A stretch of DNA of 64,000 nucleotides from Anaerolinea thermophila UNI-1 (GTDB taxonomy: Bacteria; Chloroflexota; Anaerolineae; Anaerolineales; Anaerolineaceae): contig NC_014960.1 of the NCBI RefSeq assembly GCF_000199675.1, forward strand, positions 1,116,001-1,180,000. Direction: 5' to 3'. Shown here one piece after another: positions 42,735-51,209 of this stretch. Each line of letters opens with the position of its first letter. The stretch's first letter is position 1. The position numbers and the translations under genes were made by a program. The notes beneath the pieces are model-generated. The model ran no database searches and was not told the origin of the DNA. It saw only the letters and a program-made list of their open reading frames with translations.

Positions 42735-42778
42735 CAAAAAAAGAGTAGATGGGCTCGCTTTCCTGCACCATCTACTCT
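42735..42778 (-). terminator. Rho-independent terminator after rpsO
   Basis: On the minus strand AGAGTAGATGG and CCATCTACTCT (42768-42778 and 42742-42752) pair perfectly and are followed by seven T residues. Confidence 0.88.
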
Positions 42779-42792
42779 ATTATGCCTTGATG

Positions 42793-43065
42793 TTATTTGG
42801 TGCGCAAGTTCAGGCGTTCCGCCAGAGCGACATAACGCCTGTAATCCTTCTTCCGCAGGTAAGCGAGAAGCCGGCGGCGTTGACCGACCAGCATCAGCAA
42901 CCCACGGCGGGAGGATTCATCGTGTTTGTGCATTCGCAGGTGGTTGGTCAGTTGATTGATGCGCTCGGTCAGCAATGCCACCTGAACTTCCGGTGAACCA
43001 GTATCGCCTTCGTGGCGTTGGAACTGGTTGATCAACGAGTCTTTTTGTTCTTTTGTCAAAGTCAT
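42793..43065 (-). CDS. rpsO: 30S ribosomal protein S15
   Basis: S15 organises the central domain of 16S rRNA. The 90-residue product carries the hallmark QRHEGDTGSPEVQVALLTER and HDESSRRGLLMLVGQRRRLL. The ATG at 43065 is preceded by AAAGGAGAG; a longer in-frame reading would start before the promoter. Confidence 0.97.
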   Translation of the reverse strand: MTLTKEQKDSLINQFQRHEGDTGSPEVQVALLTERINQLTNHLRMHKHDESSRRGLLMLVGQRRRLLAYLRKKDYRRYVALAERLNLRTK

Positions 43066-43145
43066 GACGTCTGCTCTCCTTTCAAAATGGTGCAGGTCTC
43101 CAGATCGCCAGCCGAAGCCAGCCATTGGACCAGTCAACGCCACGA

Positions 43146-43154
43146 ATTATACCA
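43146..43154 (-). promoter_or_regulatory. Extended -10 promoter of rpsO
   Basis: On the minus strand TGGTATAAT. A TTGACG lies further upstream (43174-43179), but the 22-bp spacing is too long, so the extended -10 element probably carries recognition. Confidence 0.5.
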
Positions 43155-43240
43155 CAAAATCTTAAGGATTCTCCGTCAAGGGTGCTGGGGACAATGGGAT
43201 TACCCTTCTTGAAAAATGGTGTGAATTGGCAGAATTGGCA

Positions 43241-43246
43241 TATAAT
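43241..43246 (+). promoter_or_regulatory. -10 box giving a leaderless mRNA (Nudix gene)
   Basis: TATAAT, seven bases before the ATG at 43254. The -35 region is weak. Confidence 0.5.
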
Positions 43247-43253
43247 ACCCGGC

Positions 43254-43733
43254 ATGCTTCCAAAATTGCAATTTACGCTGTGTTTCCTCACCCGGGGAGA
43301 TGATGTCCTGATGCTTCATCGCAACCGTCCTCCGAATGCTGGATTATGGAACGGTATCGGTGGGCATTGGGAAGAGGACGAAAGCGCCCTGCAAGGCGTT
43401 CTCCGGGAAATTGAAGAGGAAACGGGGTATCATCTGGAAAAGGCTTTTTTTTGTGGCATACTGACCTGGGAAGGCTTTGAGATTCCCGCCGGTGGATTGG
43501 TGTTATTTACGGCACAGGCGCCTGAGGGAGAGCCGCAAGGATGCAGTGAAGGGAAACTGGCTTGGAAACCCAAAGAATGGCTGTTTCATTCGCCGGAGGT
43601 GGTTTCAAACATTCATGTATTTGCCCCGTATATCCTGAATGGCTCGAATCCTCTGCATTTTCATTTTATTTACGAAGCGGGCAAAATCCTTGCCTACAAA
43701 ATTTCTCCGGTACCCGCCGAGTTGCGGTTATAA
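43254..43733 (+). CDS. Nudix hydrolase (MutT/8-oxo-dGTPase-like)
   Basis: Hydrolyses a nucleoside diphosphate linked to another moiety. The complete Nudix box GHWEEDESALQGVLREIEEE followed by TGY matches Gx5Ex7REUxEExGU. The protein begins MLPKLQFTLCFLTRGDDVLMLHR, as in MutT-like enzymes that sanitise oxidised nucleotides. 159 residues. I chose the ATG at 43254 because homologues begin there and a TATAAT box sits seven bases upstream; longer frames would start before the promoter. Confidence 0.88.
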   Translation: MLPKLQFTLCFLTRGDDVLMLHRNRPPNAGLWNGIGGHWEEDESALQGVLREIEEETGYHLEKAFFCGILTWEGFEIPAGGLVLFTAQAPEGEPQGCSEGKLAWKPKEWLFHSPEVVSNIHVFAPYILNGSNPLHFHFIYEAGKILAYKISPVPAELRL

Positions 43734-43734
43734 T
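43729..43734 (+). promoter_or_regulatory. Possible -10 box for proS
   Basis: TATAAT overlapping the Nudix stop codon, 35 bases before the proS ATG. No -35 box recognised; proS may instead be read through from the Nudix gene. Confidence 0.3.
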
Positions 43735-43769
43735 TGAAAAATCCATTGCTGAAGAGAGCGAGAGGAAGC

Positions 43770-45206
43770 ATGAGCGACGAAAAATTAACCCCACAATCTG
43801 AAAATTTTTCCGAATGGTATAACCAGATCGTCCTGCGCGCCGATTTAGCAGATTATGCTCCCGTGCGGGGGTGCATGGTGGTCAAACCCTATGGTTGGGC
43901 GCTTTGGGAAAATATTCAGCAAGCGCTTGATAAACGGTTCAAAGCCACCGGGCATGTGAATGCCGCTTTCCCTCTGTTTATCCCGATGAGTTTTTTGGAA
44001 AAAGAGAAGGAACATGTTGAGGGCTTTTCTCCGGAACTGGCGGTGGTCACTGTTGGTGGTGGTGAGACGCTGGAGGAGCCTTTGGTCGTTCGTCCGACGT
44101 CAGAAACGATTATCGGGTACATGTATTCCAAGTGGATTCGCTCTTATCGGGATCTTCCCATTTTGATTAATCAATGGGGCAATGTTGTCCGTTGGGAAAT
44201 GCGCACCCGTTTGTTCCTCCGCACGCTGGAGTTCTACTGGCAGGAAGGCCATACCGCTCATGCCACCCGGGAAGAAGCCATTGAAGAAACCATGCGCATG
44301 CTGGATACCTATTATCGCTTTGCCATTGAAGAAGCCGCTGTGCCGGTGATTCCCGGACGCAAGAGCCAGACGGAGAAATTTGCTGGCGCTGAAATGTCCA
44401 TGACCATTGAGGCTATGATGCGTGATACCAAGGCTTTGCAGTCCGGCACTTCCCATTTCCTTGGTCAGAACTTTGCTCGTGCCTTTGACATCCGCTTCCT
44501 TGACCAGAATAACGAACTCCAGTACGCCTGGACGACTTCCTGGGGGCTTTCCACTCGCTTCATTGGTGCTATCATCATGACCCACGGGGATGATCAGGGG
44601 TTGATTTTGCCGCCGCGCCTCGCTCCGATTCAGGTTGTGATTGTGCCTATCTACCGCGATGATGCTGAACGCAGTCTGGTGATGCCGGTGGTGGACCGCC
44701 TGGAACAGGAACTGCGTGAGGCCTTCCGTGTGCATGTCGATCGCCGCGATGGCGTGACGCCCGGCTTCAAGTTTAACGACTGGGAAATGCGCGGAGTTCC
44801 CTTGCGCCTGGAAGTTGGTCCAAAGGATGTTGAAAAGAATAGTGTGGCGCTGGCGCGCCGCGATCGCCCTGGCAAAGCCGGGAAGTCCTTTGTCTCTCAA
44901 GAGGGACTGACTCAGACCATTGCCGACACTCTCAAGGATATTCATCAATCTCTGCTGGACCGCGCTATTGCCTTCCGCGATTCGCATATCCACGATGTTA
45001 AGGATTATGAGGAACTTAAACAGGTGGTGGAGGGTGGATGGGCGTTTGCCTGGTGGTGCGGTTCTGCCGCCTGCGAAGCCAAGGTTAAAGAAGATACCAA
45101 AGCCACCACCCGCTGTATCCCTCTGGATCAGCCGGGGGGGGCTGGAAGGTGTGTGGTATGCGGTGAACCTGCTACCGAAAAGGTGTACTTCGCCCGCGCT
45201 TACTGA
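43770..45206 (+). CDS. proS: Prolyl-tRNA synthetase, archaeal/eukaryotic-like type
   Basis: Charges tRNA-Pro. The 478-residue class II enzyme lacks the editing domain inserted in the E. coli type and has the short-type start SENFSEWYNQIVLRADLADY, motif 2 RWEMRTRLFLRTLEFYWQEG, and C-terminal zinc-type Cys residues (CGSAAC, CVVCG) of the type 3 enzymes. The ATG at 43770 has GAGAGGAAG upstream; an in-frame TTG at 43734 overlaps the -10-like box. A terminator follows. Confidence 0.94.
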   Translation: MSDEKLTPQSENFSEWYNQIVLRADLADYAPVRGCMVVKPYGWALWENIQQALDKRFKATGHVNAAFPLFIPMSFLEKEKEHVEGFSPELAVVTVGGGETLEEPLVVRPTSETIIGYMYSKWIRSYRDLPILINQWGNVVRWEMRTRLFLRTLEFYWQEGHTAHATREEAIEETMRMLDTYYRFAIEEAAVPVIPGRKSQTEKFAGAEMSMTIEAMMRDTKALQSGTSHFLGQNFARAFDIRFLDQNNELQYAWTTSWGLSTRFIGAIIMTHGDDQGLILPPRLAPIQVVIVPIYRDDAERSLVMPVVDRLEQELREAFRVHVDRRDGVTPGFKFNDWEMRGVPLRLEVGPKDVEKNSVALARRDRPGKAGKSFVSQEGLTQTIADTLKDIHQSLLDRAIAFRDSHIHDVKDYEELKQVVEGGWAFAWWCGSAACEAKVKEDTKATTRCIPLDQPGGAGRCVVCGEPATEKVYFARAY

Positions 45207-45215
45207 GTTCCTTAT

Positions 45216-45248
45216 GAGGTGCGGAGGGTAAATTCCGCACCTCTTTTT
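45216..45248 (+). terminator. Terminator after proS, ending 2 bp before the next ATG
   Basis: GAGGTGCGGA (45216-45225) pairs with TCCGCACCTC (45234-45243), followed by TTTTT. The next predicted start codon is at 45250. Confidence 0.85.
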
Positions 45249-45249
45249 C

Positions 45250-46077
45250 ATGGAAAGTATGCCAGCCGTTTCGGTTATTCGTTTACAGGAACAGATCACT
45301 ACATTAATCGGGCGATTGAGCCACCCGATGGATTTCTACCGCGCGCTGACCGATTTTCTGGAAACGTACGGGGATCATGCCTACCGCGCAGGGGAGAGGG
45401 TGACGGGGGAGTCCATTCTTCCCTCTTACCACGTACCTCCCCTGGTATGGCGGCAGTTGGAAGTCTCACTGGCTCAGGCGGCACGGCGTTTTCCTCAGAG
45501 AACCCTGGATGTTATTCCCTTACTCTGGGAAGCCGAATACCGCGAGCCCCGGCACATTGCTGCATGGATGCTTGGGCACGTGCCCCTGTCCGAGTCCTCC
45601 GCTGTGGTGGAGATGCTCCAGCGTTTGGTGTCCCTGGATGTGGATTGGGCCCTGCTGAGGGTATTGCTGGATAAAGGGACATTGACCCTTCGCAAAGAAG
45701 GTGAGGAACCCCTTTTGCGAATGCTGGAAACATGGTTGAATCGTGAACAGCCCATGTATCGCAAAGCCGGGTTGCTTCTCTGTGAAGGGCTGGTTGCCGA
45801 TCCTGCCTGGGAGAATCTGCCCGCCATTTTTCGCCTCCTGCAACCGCTGGTAGAAAAGCCAGAGCCTGCCTGGTTGAACGATTTGTTGATCGTTTTGCAA
45901 AATCTGGCTCAGCGTTCCCCTTCGGAAGTGTCTTTTTTCCTCAAACAAATTCTCAGCCGGAGTGAAGAAAATCCGCTTACTGCCCGTCTGGTGCGCAAGG
46001 TGGCTTCTTCTCTGCCTGTAGAAATGGCAGAAAATTTGCGAAAATCTGCCCGTTCGTCCTTCCCCAAAACAGGCTGA
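45250..46077 (+). CDS. Helical-repeat (HEAT/AlkD-like) protein of unknown function
   Basis: The 275 residues are almost entirely alpha-helical, with repeated hydrophobic helix pairs such as VIPLLWEAEYREPRHIAAW, LGHVPLSES and LLRMLETWLNREQPMYRKAG. This looks like a HEAT-type solenoid, as in DNA alkylation repair proteins, but no catalytic residue can be named. No ribosome binding site precedes the ATG at 45250 because it abuts the proS terminator; an ATG at 45259 is an alternative. Confidence 0.55.
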   Translation: MESMPAVSVIRLQEQITTLIGRLSHPMDFYRALTDFLETYGDHAYRAGERVTGESILPSYHVPPLVWRQLEVSLAQAARRFPQRTLDVIPLLWEAEYREPRHIAAWMLGHVPLSESSAVVEMLQRLVSLDVDWALLRVLLDKGTLTLRKEGEEPLLRMLETWLNREQPMYRKAGLLLCEGLVADPAWENLPAIFRLLQPLVEKPEPAWLNDLLIVLQNLAQRSPSEVSFFLKQILSRSEENPLTARLVRKVASSLPVEMAENLRKSARSSFPKTG

Positions 46078-46110
46078 GCCAGATTGTCTCCACTTTTCTC
46101 CCTGCATGGA

Positions 46111-46116
46111 TATAAT
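46111..46116 (+). promoter_or_regulatory. -10 box giving a leaderless mRNA (46123 gene)
   Basis: TATAAT six bases before the ATG at 46123. The -35 region is weak. Confidence 0.5.
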
Positions 46117-46122
46117 GAGGGT

Positions 46123-48801
46123 ATGCACCTGATCATGACCCACGAACAGGCAGATTTTGATGCTCTGGCGGCGATGCTGGGTGCTTATTTGATGCATGAG
46201 CATGCCTATCCGGTTTTGCCCCGCCGCCTCAACCGCAATGTACGCGCTTTCCTCAACCTTTATGGGAGCGATCTGCCTTTTGTGGAAATTGAGGATTTAC
46301 CCAATGAACCTGTGACAGCGGTGACGCTGGTGGATACGCAGTCGCTGGTCACTTTGCGGGGGGTGAGTGCTAAAACCCGCGTTCAGGTGGTGGATCATCA
46401 TACACGACGGGAGAATCTGTCTCCCCACTGGGAAGTGAAAATTGAGCCTGTAGGTTCCTGTACCTGCCTTTTCGTAGAAGGTCTTCGTGAACATAACGGC
46501 AATCTCAGTCCACTCCACGCCACACTGTTGTTGCTGGGGATTTATGAGGACACTGGCTGTCTGACTTATCCAAGTACCACGCCGCGAGACGCACAAGCCG
46601 TGGGCTATTTGTTGGAACGTGGGGCAAACCTGGAGGTGGCAAACAAGTTCCTTAACCCAGCCCTTTCTGCGGAGCAAAGGCGGGTATATGACCTTTTGCT
46701 CAGTATGGCAGAAACGGTTGAGGTTGGCGGGCTTCAGGTGGTCCTCTCGGCGGCAGACGCTGGTGAAATGGTGGACGAAATTTCCAGCGTAGCGCACAAA
46801 ATTCGCGACTTGCTTGACCCCGATGCTCTGTTTTTACTGGTGCGTACTCCTGAGGGAATCCGCCTGGTGGCACGTTCGACTACCGACCGGGTGGATGTAT
46901 CCAGTATTGCATCGCGCTTTGGCGGGGGGGGGCATGGGCGTGCTGCAGCGGCATTGATTCGTATTCCTGAGGGTGCAACTTTGCCGTATCAGGAAAGTGG
47001 CGAGTCTCCGCTGGAAGCCATCAAGCGCGAGATTCTGAATGTTCTCCCGCGCTTTATTCGCCCGGCTGTGACCGTGAGTCAGATCATGTCTGCCAATCCT
47101 TTGACCGTTCCGCCTAAAATGACGGCAGGGGAAGCCCTGAAGTGGATGGAGCGGTATGGTTTTGAGGGCTACCCGGTGGTAGAAGACGGTAAAGTGGTGG
47201 GGTTGTTGAACCGCCGTGCAGTGGAGCGTGCGGTGGCTCATAAACTCAGTACGCTGACCGTGACCAGTTTGATGGAGGTTGGTTCCGTTTTTGTGTATCC
47301 TGACGACCCCATTGAACGAGTCCGGGATGTGATGGCACAATCTGGTTGGGGGCAGGTGCCGGTAGTGGATCGCCAGATTGGAAATGTGGTGGGCATCGTC
47401 ACCCGTACCGACCTTTTGCGCCATATCAGTGGCGAAGTGCCCGTACCTGGCAGACGTAATCTGGCAAGAGAACTGGAAGAGTCTATCCCTGAAGGAAGAT
47501 TGATGTTAATCAAAGCCGTAGCGGCAGAAGCGCGGCGCTTGCATCAGGCGGTGTACATTGTCGGCGGGTTTGTGCGCGATTTGCTTCTTGGGCGCCCCAG
47601 CCTGGATTTTGATATTGTGGTTGAAGGAGATGCCATCCATCTGGCGCGCTCGCTGGAAAAACGTTACGGCGGACGGATTTTACCTCATACCCGGTTTGGC
47701 ACAGCAAAATGGACGATCTCTCCCATTCGCGAAAAACTTGCAGGGATGCTTTCTGAAAAAAATAAGATTGACCCGCAAGAATTACCGGAAGCGCTGGACT
47801 TGATCAGTGCCCGCAGAGAGTTTTATGACTACCCCACAGCCCTTCCGACAGTGGAGCGGAGCAGTATTAAACTGGATTTGCACCGCCGCGATTTTACCAT
47901 CAACACCATGGCAGTGCGGCTGGATGGACATCACTTTGGTGATTTGTATGACTACTGGGGTGGTTTGCGAGATTTGGAGCAAAAAGTCGTGCGGGTTTTG
48001 CACTCGCTTTCCTTTGTGGATGACCCTACCCGGCAGTTGCGGGCTGTGCGTTTTGAGCAGAGGTTTGATTTCCATATTGAACATCGCACTCTGCAATTGA
48101 TGGACGAAGGTCGCCCGCTGATCAGGCATCTTTCGGGCGACCGCCTGCGACATGAACTGAACCTGATTTTGCAGGAAGAAAAAGTATTTGCCATGCTGGC
48201 TCGCCTGCAAGAATTGGGACTGCTGGCGGCAATTCATCCTGCCTTTGGGTGGGATGAAGGAATACGTCCTGCTATGCAACACGTGCTTAGGGAGCCTCTG
48301 CCTGAATCCTGGGAATTCCCGGAGAAGGTAGCCAATCTTCCCATTCGTCTAGCATTGGCTTATCTGGTGTGGTTGTTGCCAAATCCTGAAGGTAAGGGGA
48401 TTGCGGAAAGATTGCGTCTCCCCGCCACATTGCAGGAACACTGGCAGGATGCCCGCACATTGCTGGAAAATCATCAGACTTTCCAGGATTTCTCTGCCAG
48501 TCAGGTGGTCAAAGTGCTGGATGAAATTGCTTTACCAGCCCTGTATGCTGTGTATTTGCTGGTAGAGAATAAACAACTGAAAGAAGTTCTGGAGCGGTAT
48601 ATCTATCGCTGGCGTTTTGTCTATCCTCAAACCACCGGAGATACTCTTAAAGCCATGGGAATTCCTCCCGGGCCCGAGTATCGGGAAATCCTCTGGCAAC
48701 TCCGCGCGGCATGGCTGGATGGAAGGGTGAACAGTGTGGAAGAGGAACAAGCCCTTTTGCAATGCCTGCTTTCTTCCGCGACGAGGGGGAATTCTCGATG
48801 A
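46123..48801 (+). CDS. DHH/DHHA1 - CBS pair - tRNA nucleotidyltransferase (CCA- or A-adding type)
   Basis: A three-module enzyme of 892 residues. Residues 1-300 form a DHH phosphoesterase (DADFDALAAMLGAY-like start TMEQADFDALAAM, VDHH, then RFGGGGHGRAAAA). Residues about 315-440 form two CBS domains (SQIMSANPLTVPP and SLMEVGSVFVYPDD). The rest is a class II nucleotidyltransferase with GGFVRDLLLGRPSLDFDIVV (the GD-x-D catalytic pattern as DFDIVV), RRDFTINTMAV and an RNA-binding C-terminal part. It adds A or CCA to tRNA 3' ends; the tRNA genes in this window do not encode CCA. No ribosome binding site at the ATG. Confidence 0.9.
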   Translation: MHLIMTHEQADFDALAAMLGAYLMHEHAYPVLPRRLNRNVRAFLNLYGSDLPFVEIEDLPNEPVTAVTLVDTQSLVTLRGVSAKTRVQVVDHHTRRENLSPHWEVKIEPVGSCTCLFVEGLREHNGNLSPLHATLLLLGIYEDTGCLTYPSTTPRDAQAVGYLLERGANLEVANKFLNPALSAEQRRVYDLLLSMAETVEVGGLQVVLSAADAGEMVDEISSVAHKIRDLLDPDALFLLVRTPEGIRLVARSTTDRVDVSSIASRFGGGGHGRAAAALIRIPEGATLPYQESGESPLEAIKREILNVLPRFIRPAVTVSQIMSANPLTVPPKMTAGEALKWMERYGFEGYPVVEDGKVVGLLNRRAVERAVAHKLSTLTVTSLMEVGSVFVYPDDPIERVRDVMAQSGWGQVPVVDRQIGNVVGIVTRTDLLRHISGEVPVPGRRNLARELEESIPEGRLMLIKAVAAEARRLHQAVYIVGGFVRDLLLGRPSLDFDIVVEGDAIHLARSLEKRYGGRILPHTRFGTAKWTISPIREKLAGMLSEKNKIDPQELPEALDLISARREFYDYPTALPTVERSSIKLDLHRRDFTINTMAVRLDGHHFGDLYDYWGGLRDLEQKVVRVLHSLSFVDDPTRQLRAVRFEQRFDFHIEHRTLQLMDEGRPLIRHLSGDRLRHELNLILQEEKVFAMLARLQELGLLAAIHPAFGWDEGIRPAMQHVLREPLPESWEFPEKVANLPIRLALAYLVWLLPNPEGKGIAERLRLPATLQEHWQDARTLLENHQTFQDFSASQVVKVLDEIALPALYAVYLLVENKQLKEVLERYIYRWRFVYPQTTGDTLKAMGIPPGPEYREILWQLRAAWLDGRVNSVEEEQALLQCLLSSATRGNSR

Positions 48802-49334
48802 CAGAAACTTCGGAAGTCAGGGAAGATTTGCTTTCCCGCGTGGTTGTACGGCATTTACATGAAGAAGACCTTCCCGCCCTGGAATGGGAAGGAGAATACA
48901 CCCATTTCCGTCGCATGTATGCCGATGCCTACCAGCGCATGAAGCGCGGATTAACCCTGATGTGGGGGGCTGAATTGCAGGGAGTGGGTATTATTGGGCA
49001 GGTGTTTGTGCAGTTCCTTTGTGACCGTCCGGAGTTGTGTAATGGTGTGGATCGGGCGTATCTGTATGCTTTTCGGGTGCGTGCACCGTACCGCAGTCGA
49101 GGGGTAGGAGCGTTGATTCTTTCCATTGTGGAGGAAGACTTACGCCGGCGTGGTTTTCGGTATGTAACCTTGAATGTTGCCCGTGATAACCCCCGTGCGC
49201 AGGCCTTTTACGAACGCCATGGATATCACGTCGTTGCCCCAGAGCCAGGGCGCTGGCAGTATATCAATCATCTTGGCAGGCTGGTGGAGGTTGTTGAGCC
49301 TGCCTGGCGCATGGAGAAAAGTCTCCTCCCCTAG
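48798..49334 (+). CDS. GNAT-family N-acetyltransferase
   Basis: A 178-residue acetyltransferase; acyl acceptor unknown. The acetyl-CoA loop is VRAPYRSRGVGALIL (R-x-x-G-x-G), followed by LNVARDNPRAQAFYERHGY. Its ATG overlaps the upstream stop as ATGA, so it is translationally coupled to the nucleotidyltransferase gene. Its stop overlaps the stop of the convergent lipoprotein gene. Confidence 0.88.
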   Translation: MTETSEVREDLLSRVVVRHLHEEDLPALEWEGEYTHFRRMYADAYQRMKRGLTLMWGAELQGVGIIGQVFVQFLCDRPELCNGVDRAYLYAFRVRAPYRSRGVGALILSIVEEDLRRRGFRYVTLNVARDNPRAQAFYERHGYHVVAPEPGRWQYINHLGRLVEVVEPAWRMEKSLLP

Positions 49335-49957
49335 CGACGATTCAGCCTCTGAAAAAGCGCGTTCCCGCGCAGTCCATTTTCAAGGGCTTTTATTCCTTCT
49401 TCTATCGGAAACCAGAGTCGTACCTGATTCTGTCCATTGTCAAACAGAATGCTCATGTAGCCCCGGGTCATACCAGGCAGTTCATTCTGAGGCAATTGTT
49501 CTGCAACCTGGAGCAGGCGTTCAGCCCAGAATCCCAGTTCATCCTGATTTTCAATACTCGCTACCGGCACCGTAAAGTAGAAATCAGTTTGCAAGGGGGT
49601 AAAACGTACCACCTGGTTGGTGCTGACATCCAAACAGTTCTCGCCATATGCCATTAACAAGCCTTCCACCGTACTCCATCCGCTTTTCACCAGCACATCC
49701 TGCAGACGAGCAGTTTCTTCTTCAAGCGGTTGATTGACCCATGCAAAGGCACAGGGGATGGGGGTGGGCGTAAAGGTAGGTACAGGGGTTGGCGATGGAA
49801 CGGGAGTACTGCTGGGAACAGACGTTTTCCCCAATTGCTTGGGCGGGGGAACGTTAGGGGCAAAAAAGTATTCGGTAGGAAACTGGCAGGAAGCCAGCAA
49901 CATGAGGCAACTGAGCGAAAATGCAGTTAAAAATTGTGGAAGCGGTTTTTTCTTCAT
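49331..49957 (-). CDS. Predicted lipoprotein
   Basis: The 208-residue product has a lipoprotein signal (basic MKKK, hydrophobic core, LLASC lipobox with Cys24), then a Pro/Thr/Ser-rich linker (about residues 48-66) and a globular domain with VNQPLEEETARLQDVLVKSG. The function is unknown. It should be anchored to the outer face of the membrane. Its start overlaps the methyltransferase stop, so the two form an operon; tail-to-tail overlap CTAG with the GNAT gene. Confidence 0.75.
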   Translation of the reverse strand: MKKKPLPQFLTAFSLSCLMLLASCQFPTEYFFAPNVPPPKQLGKTSVPSSTPVPSPTPVPTFTPTPIPCAFAWVNQPLEEETARLQDVLVKSGWSTVEGLLMAYGENCLDVSTNQVVRFTPLQTDFYFTVPVASIENQDELGFWAERLLQVAEQLPQNELPGMTRGYMSILFDNGQNQVRLWFPIEEGIKALENGLRGNALFQRLNRR

Positions 49958-50532
49958 CGGTTGTACTCCAGCCAGACTACGACGCGTTCCCAGCGGTCCC
50001 GACTTTCCTGGATATGGACAGGGGTTAACAAAGCGTTGAAGGTTTCCATCTCTTCGCGTGAGATGCCGGGCATTTGGTTTTGCCCCTCTTGCTTAAGATG
50101 GGCGTAAAGCAAAAAAGTTCCCGAAGGCGCAAGATAGTTGAGCAGGTTTTGGCGATAGCGCACGCGATCTTCCTGGGGAAGCCCGTGATAACAGCCAATA
50201 TCGAGTATCAGGTCAAAGGGAGGAGAAACATGCGAGAGATTGGTGACGCTCCCATTGAGTACCTGCCCCTTCATGTTCTCCCGGCGCAATCGTTGACGCG
50301 CCCGCCACACAGCCAGCAGGGAGAGATCAATCCCCACAACCTGCCAGCCTGCCTTTGCCAGTGTGAGTAAATTGGTTCCACTCCCACACCCCAAATCTAG
50401 GGCGCGACCGGATGGATGACTCTGGATGAAAGCCACCAATTCAGGAGGGGAAATGCCTGTGTCCCAGGGTGGCTGTTTCAGGTACCACAGGTTAAAGGCA
50501 AGCCAGCGGGTAACGCGTTCCAACCAGAGCAT
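49954..50532 (-). CDS. Class I SAM-dependent methyltransferase
   Basis: 192 residues with motif I ALDLGCGSGTNLL (about residues 45-57), the acidic VVGIDLS after beta 2 and DLILDIGCYHGL as motif III. It resembles small TehB/UbiE-like methyltransferases; substrate unknown. The protein is leaderless by sequence, with TTGACG/TAAGAT immediately upstream. Operon with the lipoprotein gene. Confidence 0.82.
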   Translation of the reverse strand: MLWLERVTRWLAFNLWYLKQPPWDTGISPPELVAFIQSHPSGRALDLGCGSGTNLLTLAKAGWQVVGIDLSLLAVWRARQRLRRENMKGQVLNGSVTNLSHVSPPFDLILDIGCYHGLPQEDRVRYRQNLLNYLAPSGTFLLYAHLKQEGQNQMPGISREEMETFNALLTPVHIQESRDRWERVVVWLEYNR

Positions 50533-50538
50533 ATCTGA

Positions 50539-50567
50539 ATCTTACTTTTGAAAGATAGAACCGTCAA
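50539..50567 (-). promoter_or_regulatory. Promoter of the methyltransferase gene, leaderless
   Basis: On the minus strand TTGACG (50562-50567), 17-bp spacer, TAAGAT (50539-50544), then six bases to the ATG at 50532. Confidence 0.7.
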
Positions 50568-50649
50568 ACCAGTTTTTCCCAGCCTGATCCTGTGTACCGT
50601 AAAGTATGGAAAGTTTACCCGGATGGGACCTGGATGAGCAGGATTTTGC

Positions 50650-50678
50650 TTGACAAGCCGTCTGCTCTCGGTTAAAAT
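50650..50678 (+). promoter_or_regulatory. Strong promoter for the tRNA-Ala genes
   Basis: TTGACA (50650-50655), 17-bp spacer, TAAAAT (50673-50678). Start near 50685, about 17 bases before the first tRNA. No better promoter is seen before leuS, so it may serve the T-box and leuS too. Confidence 0.8.
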
Positions 50679-50701
50679 GGCGTCACTCCTTGGGTAACCG
50701 G

Positions 50702-50774
50702 GGGCCTGTGGCTCAGTTGGGAGAGCGCCTCAATCGCACTGAGGAGGTCAGGGGTTCGAATCCCCTCAGGTCCA
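50702..50774 (+). tRNA. tRNA-Ala (anticodon CGC)
   Basis: 73 bases fold as a cloverleaf: acceptor GGGCCTG/CAGGTCC with the G3-U70 pair that marks tRNA-Ala, D stem GCTC/GAGC, anticodon stem CCTCA/TGAGG with loop ATCGCAC (CGC at 34-36), and T arm AGGGG-TTCGAAT-CCCCT. The discriminator is A, and CCA is not encoded. Confidence 0.93.
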
Positions 50775-50818
50775 CACAGGCTGAAGCGATTGAGCGCCAA
50801 TCAGCCGGGTAATTTAAG

Positions 50819-50891
50819 GGGCCCATAGCGCAGTTGGGAGCGCGTCTCAATGGCATTGAGAAGGTCGGGGGTTCGAATCCCCCTGGGTCCA
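50819..50891 (+). tRNA. tRNA-Ala (anticodon GGC)
   Basis: 73 bases: acceptor GGGCCCA/TGGGTCC with G3-U70, D stem GCGC/GCGC, anticodon stem TCTCA/TGAGA with loop ATGGCAT (GGC at 34-36), T arm GGGGG-TTCGAAT-CCCCC. Discriminator A; no CCA encoded. 44 bp after the CGC gene, same strand. Confidence 0.93.
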
Positions 50892-50896
50892 CACGA

Positions 50897-51209
50897 AAAA
50901 CAGGGGCGGGCTGAGAAGCCATGCCCTTGAGAGTTTAAGTACAAAGCCAGGGCAGGAGTAGTAAGCCATCTGCCAGCGAGTCGGGAGAGTGCGGTGTGAG
51001 CCCGGCAGGGCGTCTGCAGAGCGCCAGGAAAGGCTGAACTCGCCTGTCATCCCTCCAGAGGGAAGGCTGGGCAGGTGAACCGGAAAGTAGCCTGCAACGG
51101 GTGTCGCCCGTTATCGCGACACAAAGCGACCTGTGCATAACAGGTAAGCAGGGTGGTACCGCGGAGGTTGATCAGCACCTTCGTCCCTGAGGGGACGAGG
51201 GTGTTTTTT
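50897..51209 (+). promoter_or_regulatory. T-box riboswitch leader of leuS (specifier CUC)
   Basis: The T-box sequence AGGGTGGTACCGCG at 51150-51163 is exact. Upstream lies a Stem I-like region with GGAGTAGTAAG, and GAACTC at 51036-51041, whose CTC fits a Leu specifier codon. Downstream is the terminator CACCTTCGTCCC (51176-51187)/GGGACGAGGGTG (51192-51203) with T6. Uncharged tRNA-Leu should stabilise the antiterminator and allow leuS expression. Confidence 0.9.

Noticed and set aside
43174..43179. TTGACG as -35 box of rpsO
   Set aside because: Spacing to TATAAT is 22 bp, outside the functional range; an extended -10 explains the promoter better.
43125..43253. Longer N terminus for the Nudix protein
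   Set aside because: It would start in the divergent rpsO promoter region and precede the TATAAT box; family proteins start at the ATG at 43254.
44100..45299. 399-codon minus-strand frame opposite proS
   Set aside because: Antisense shadow of a complete proS gene.
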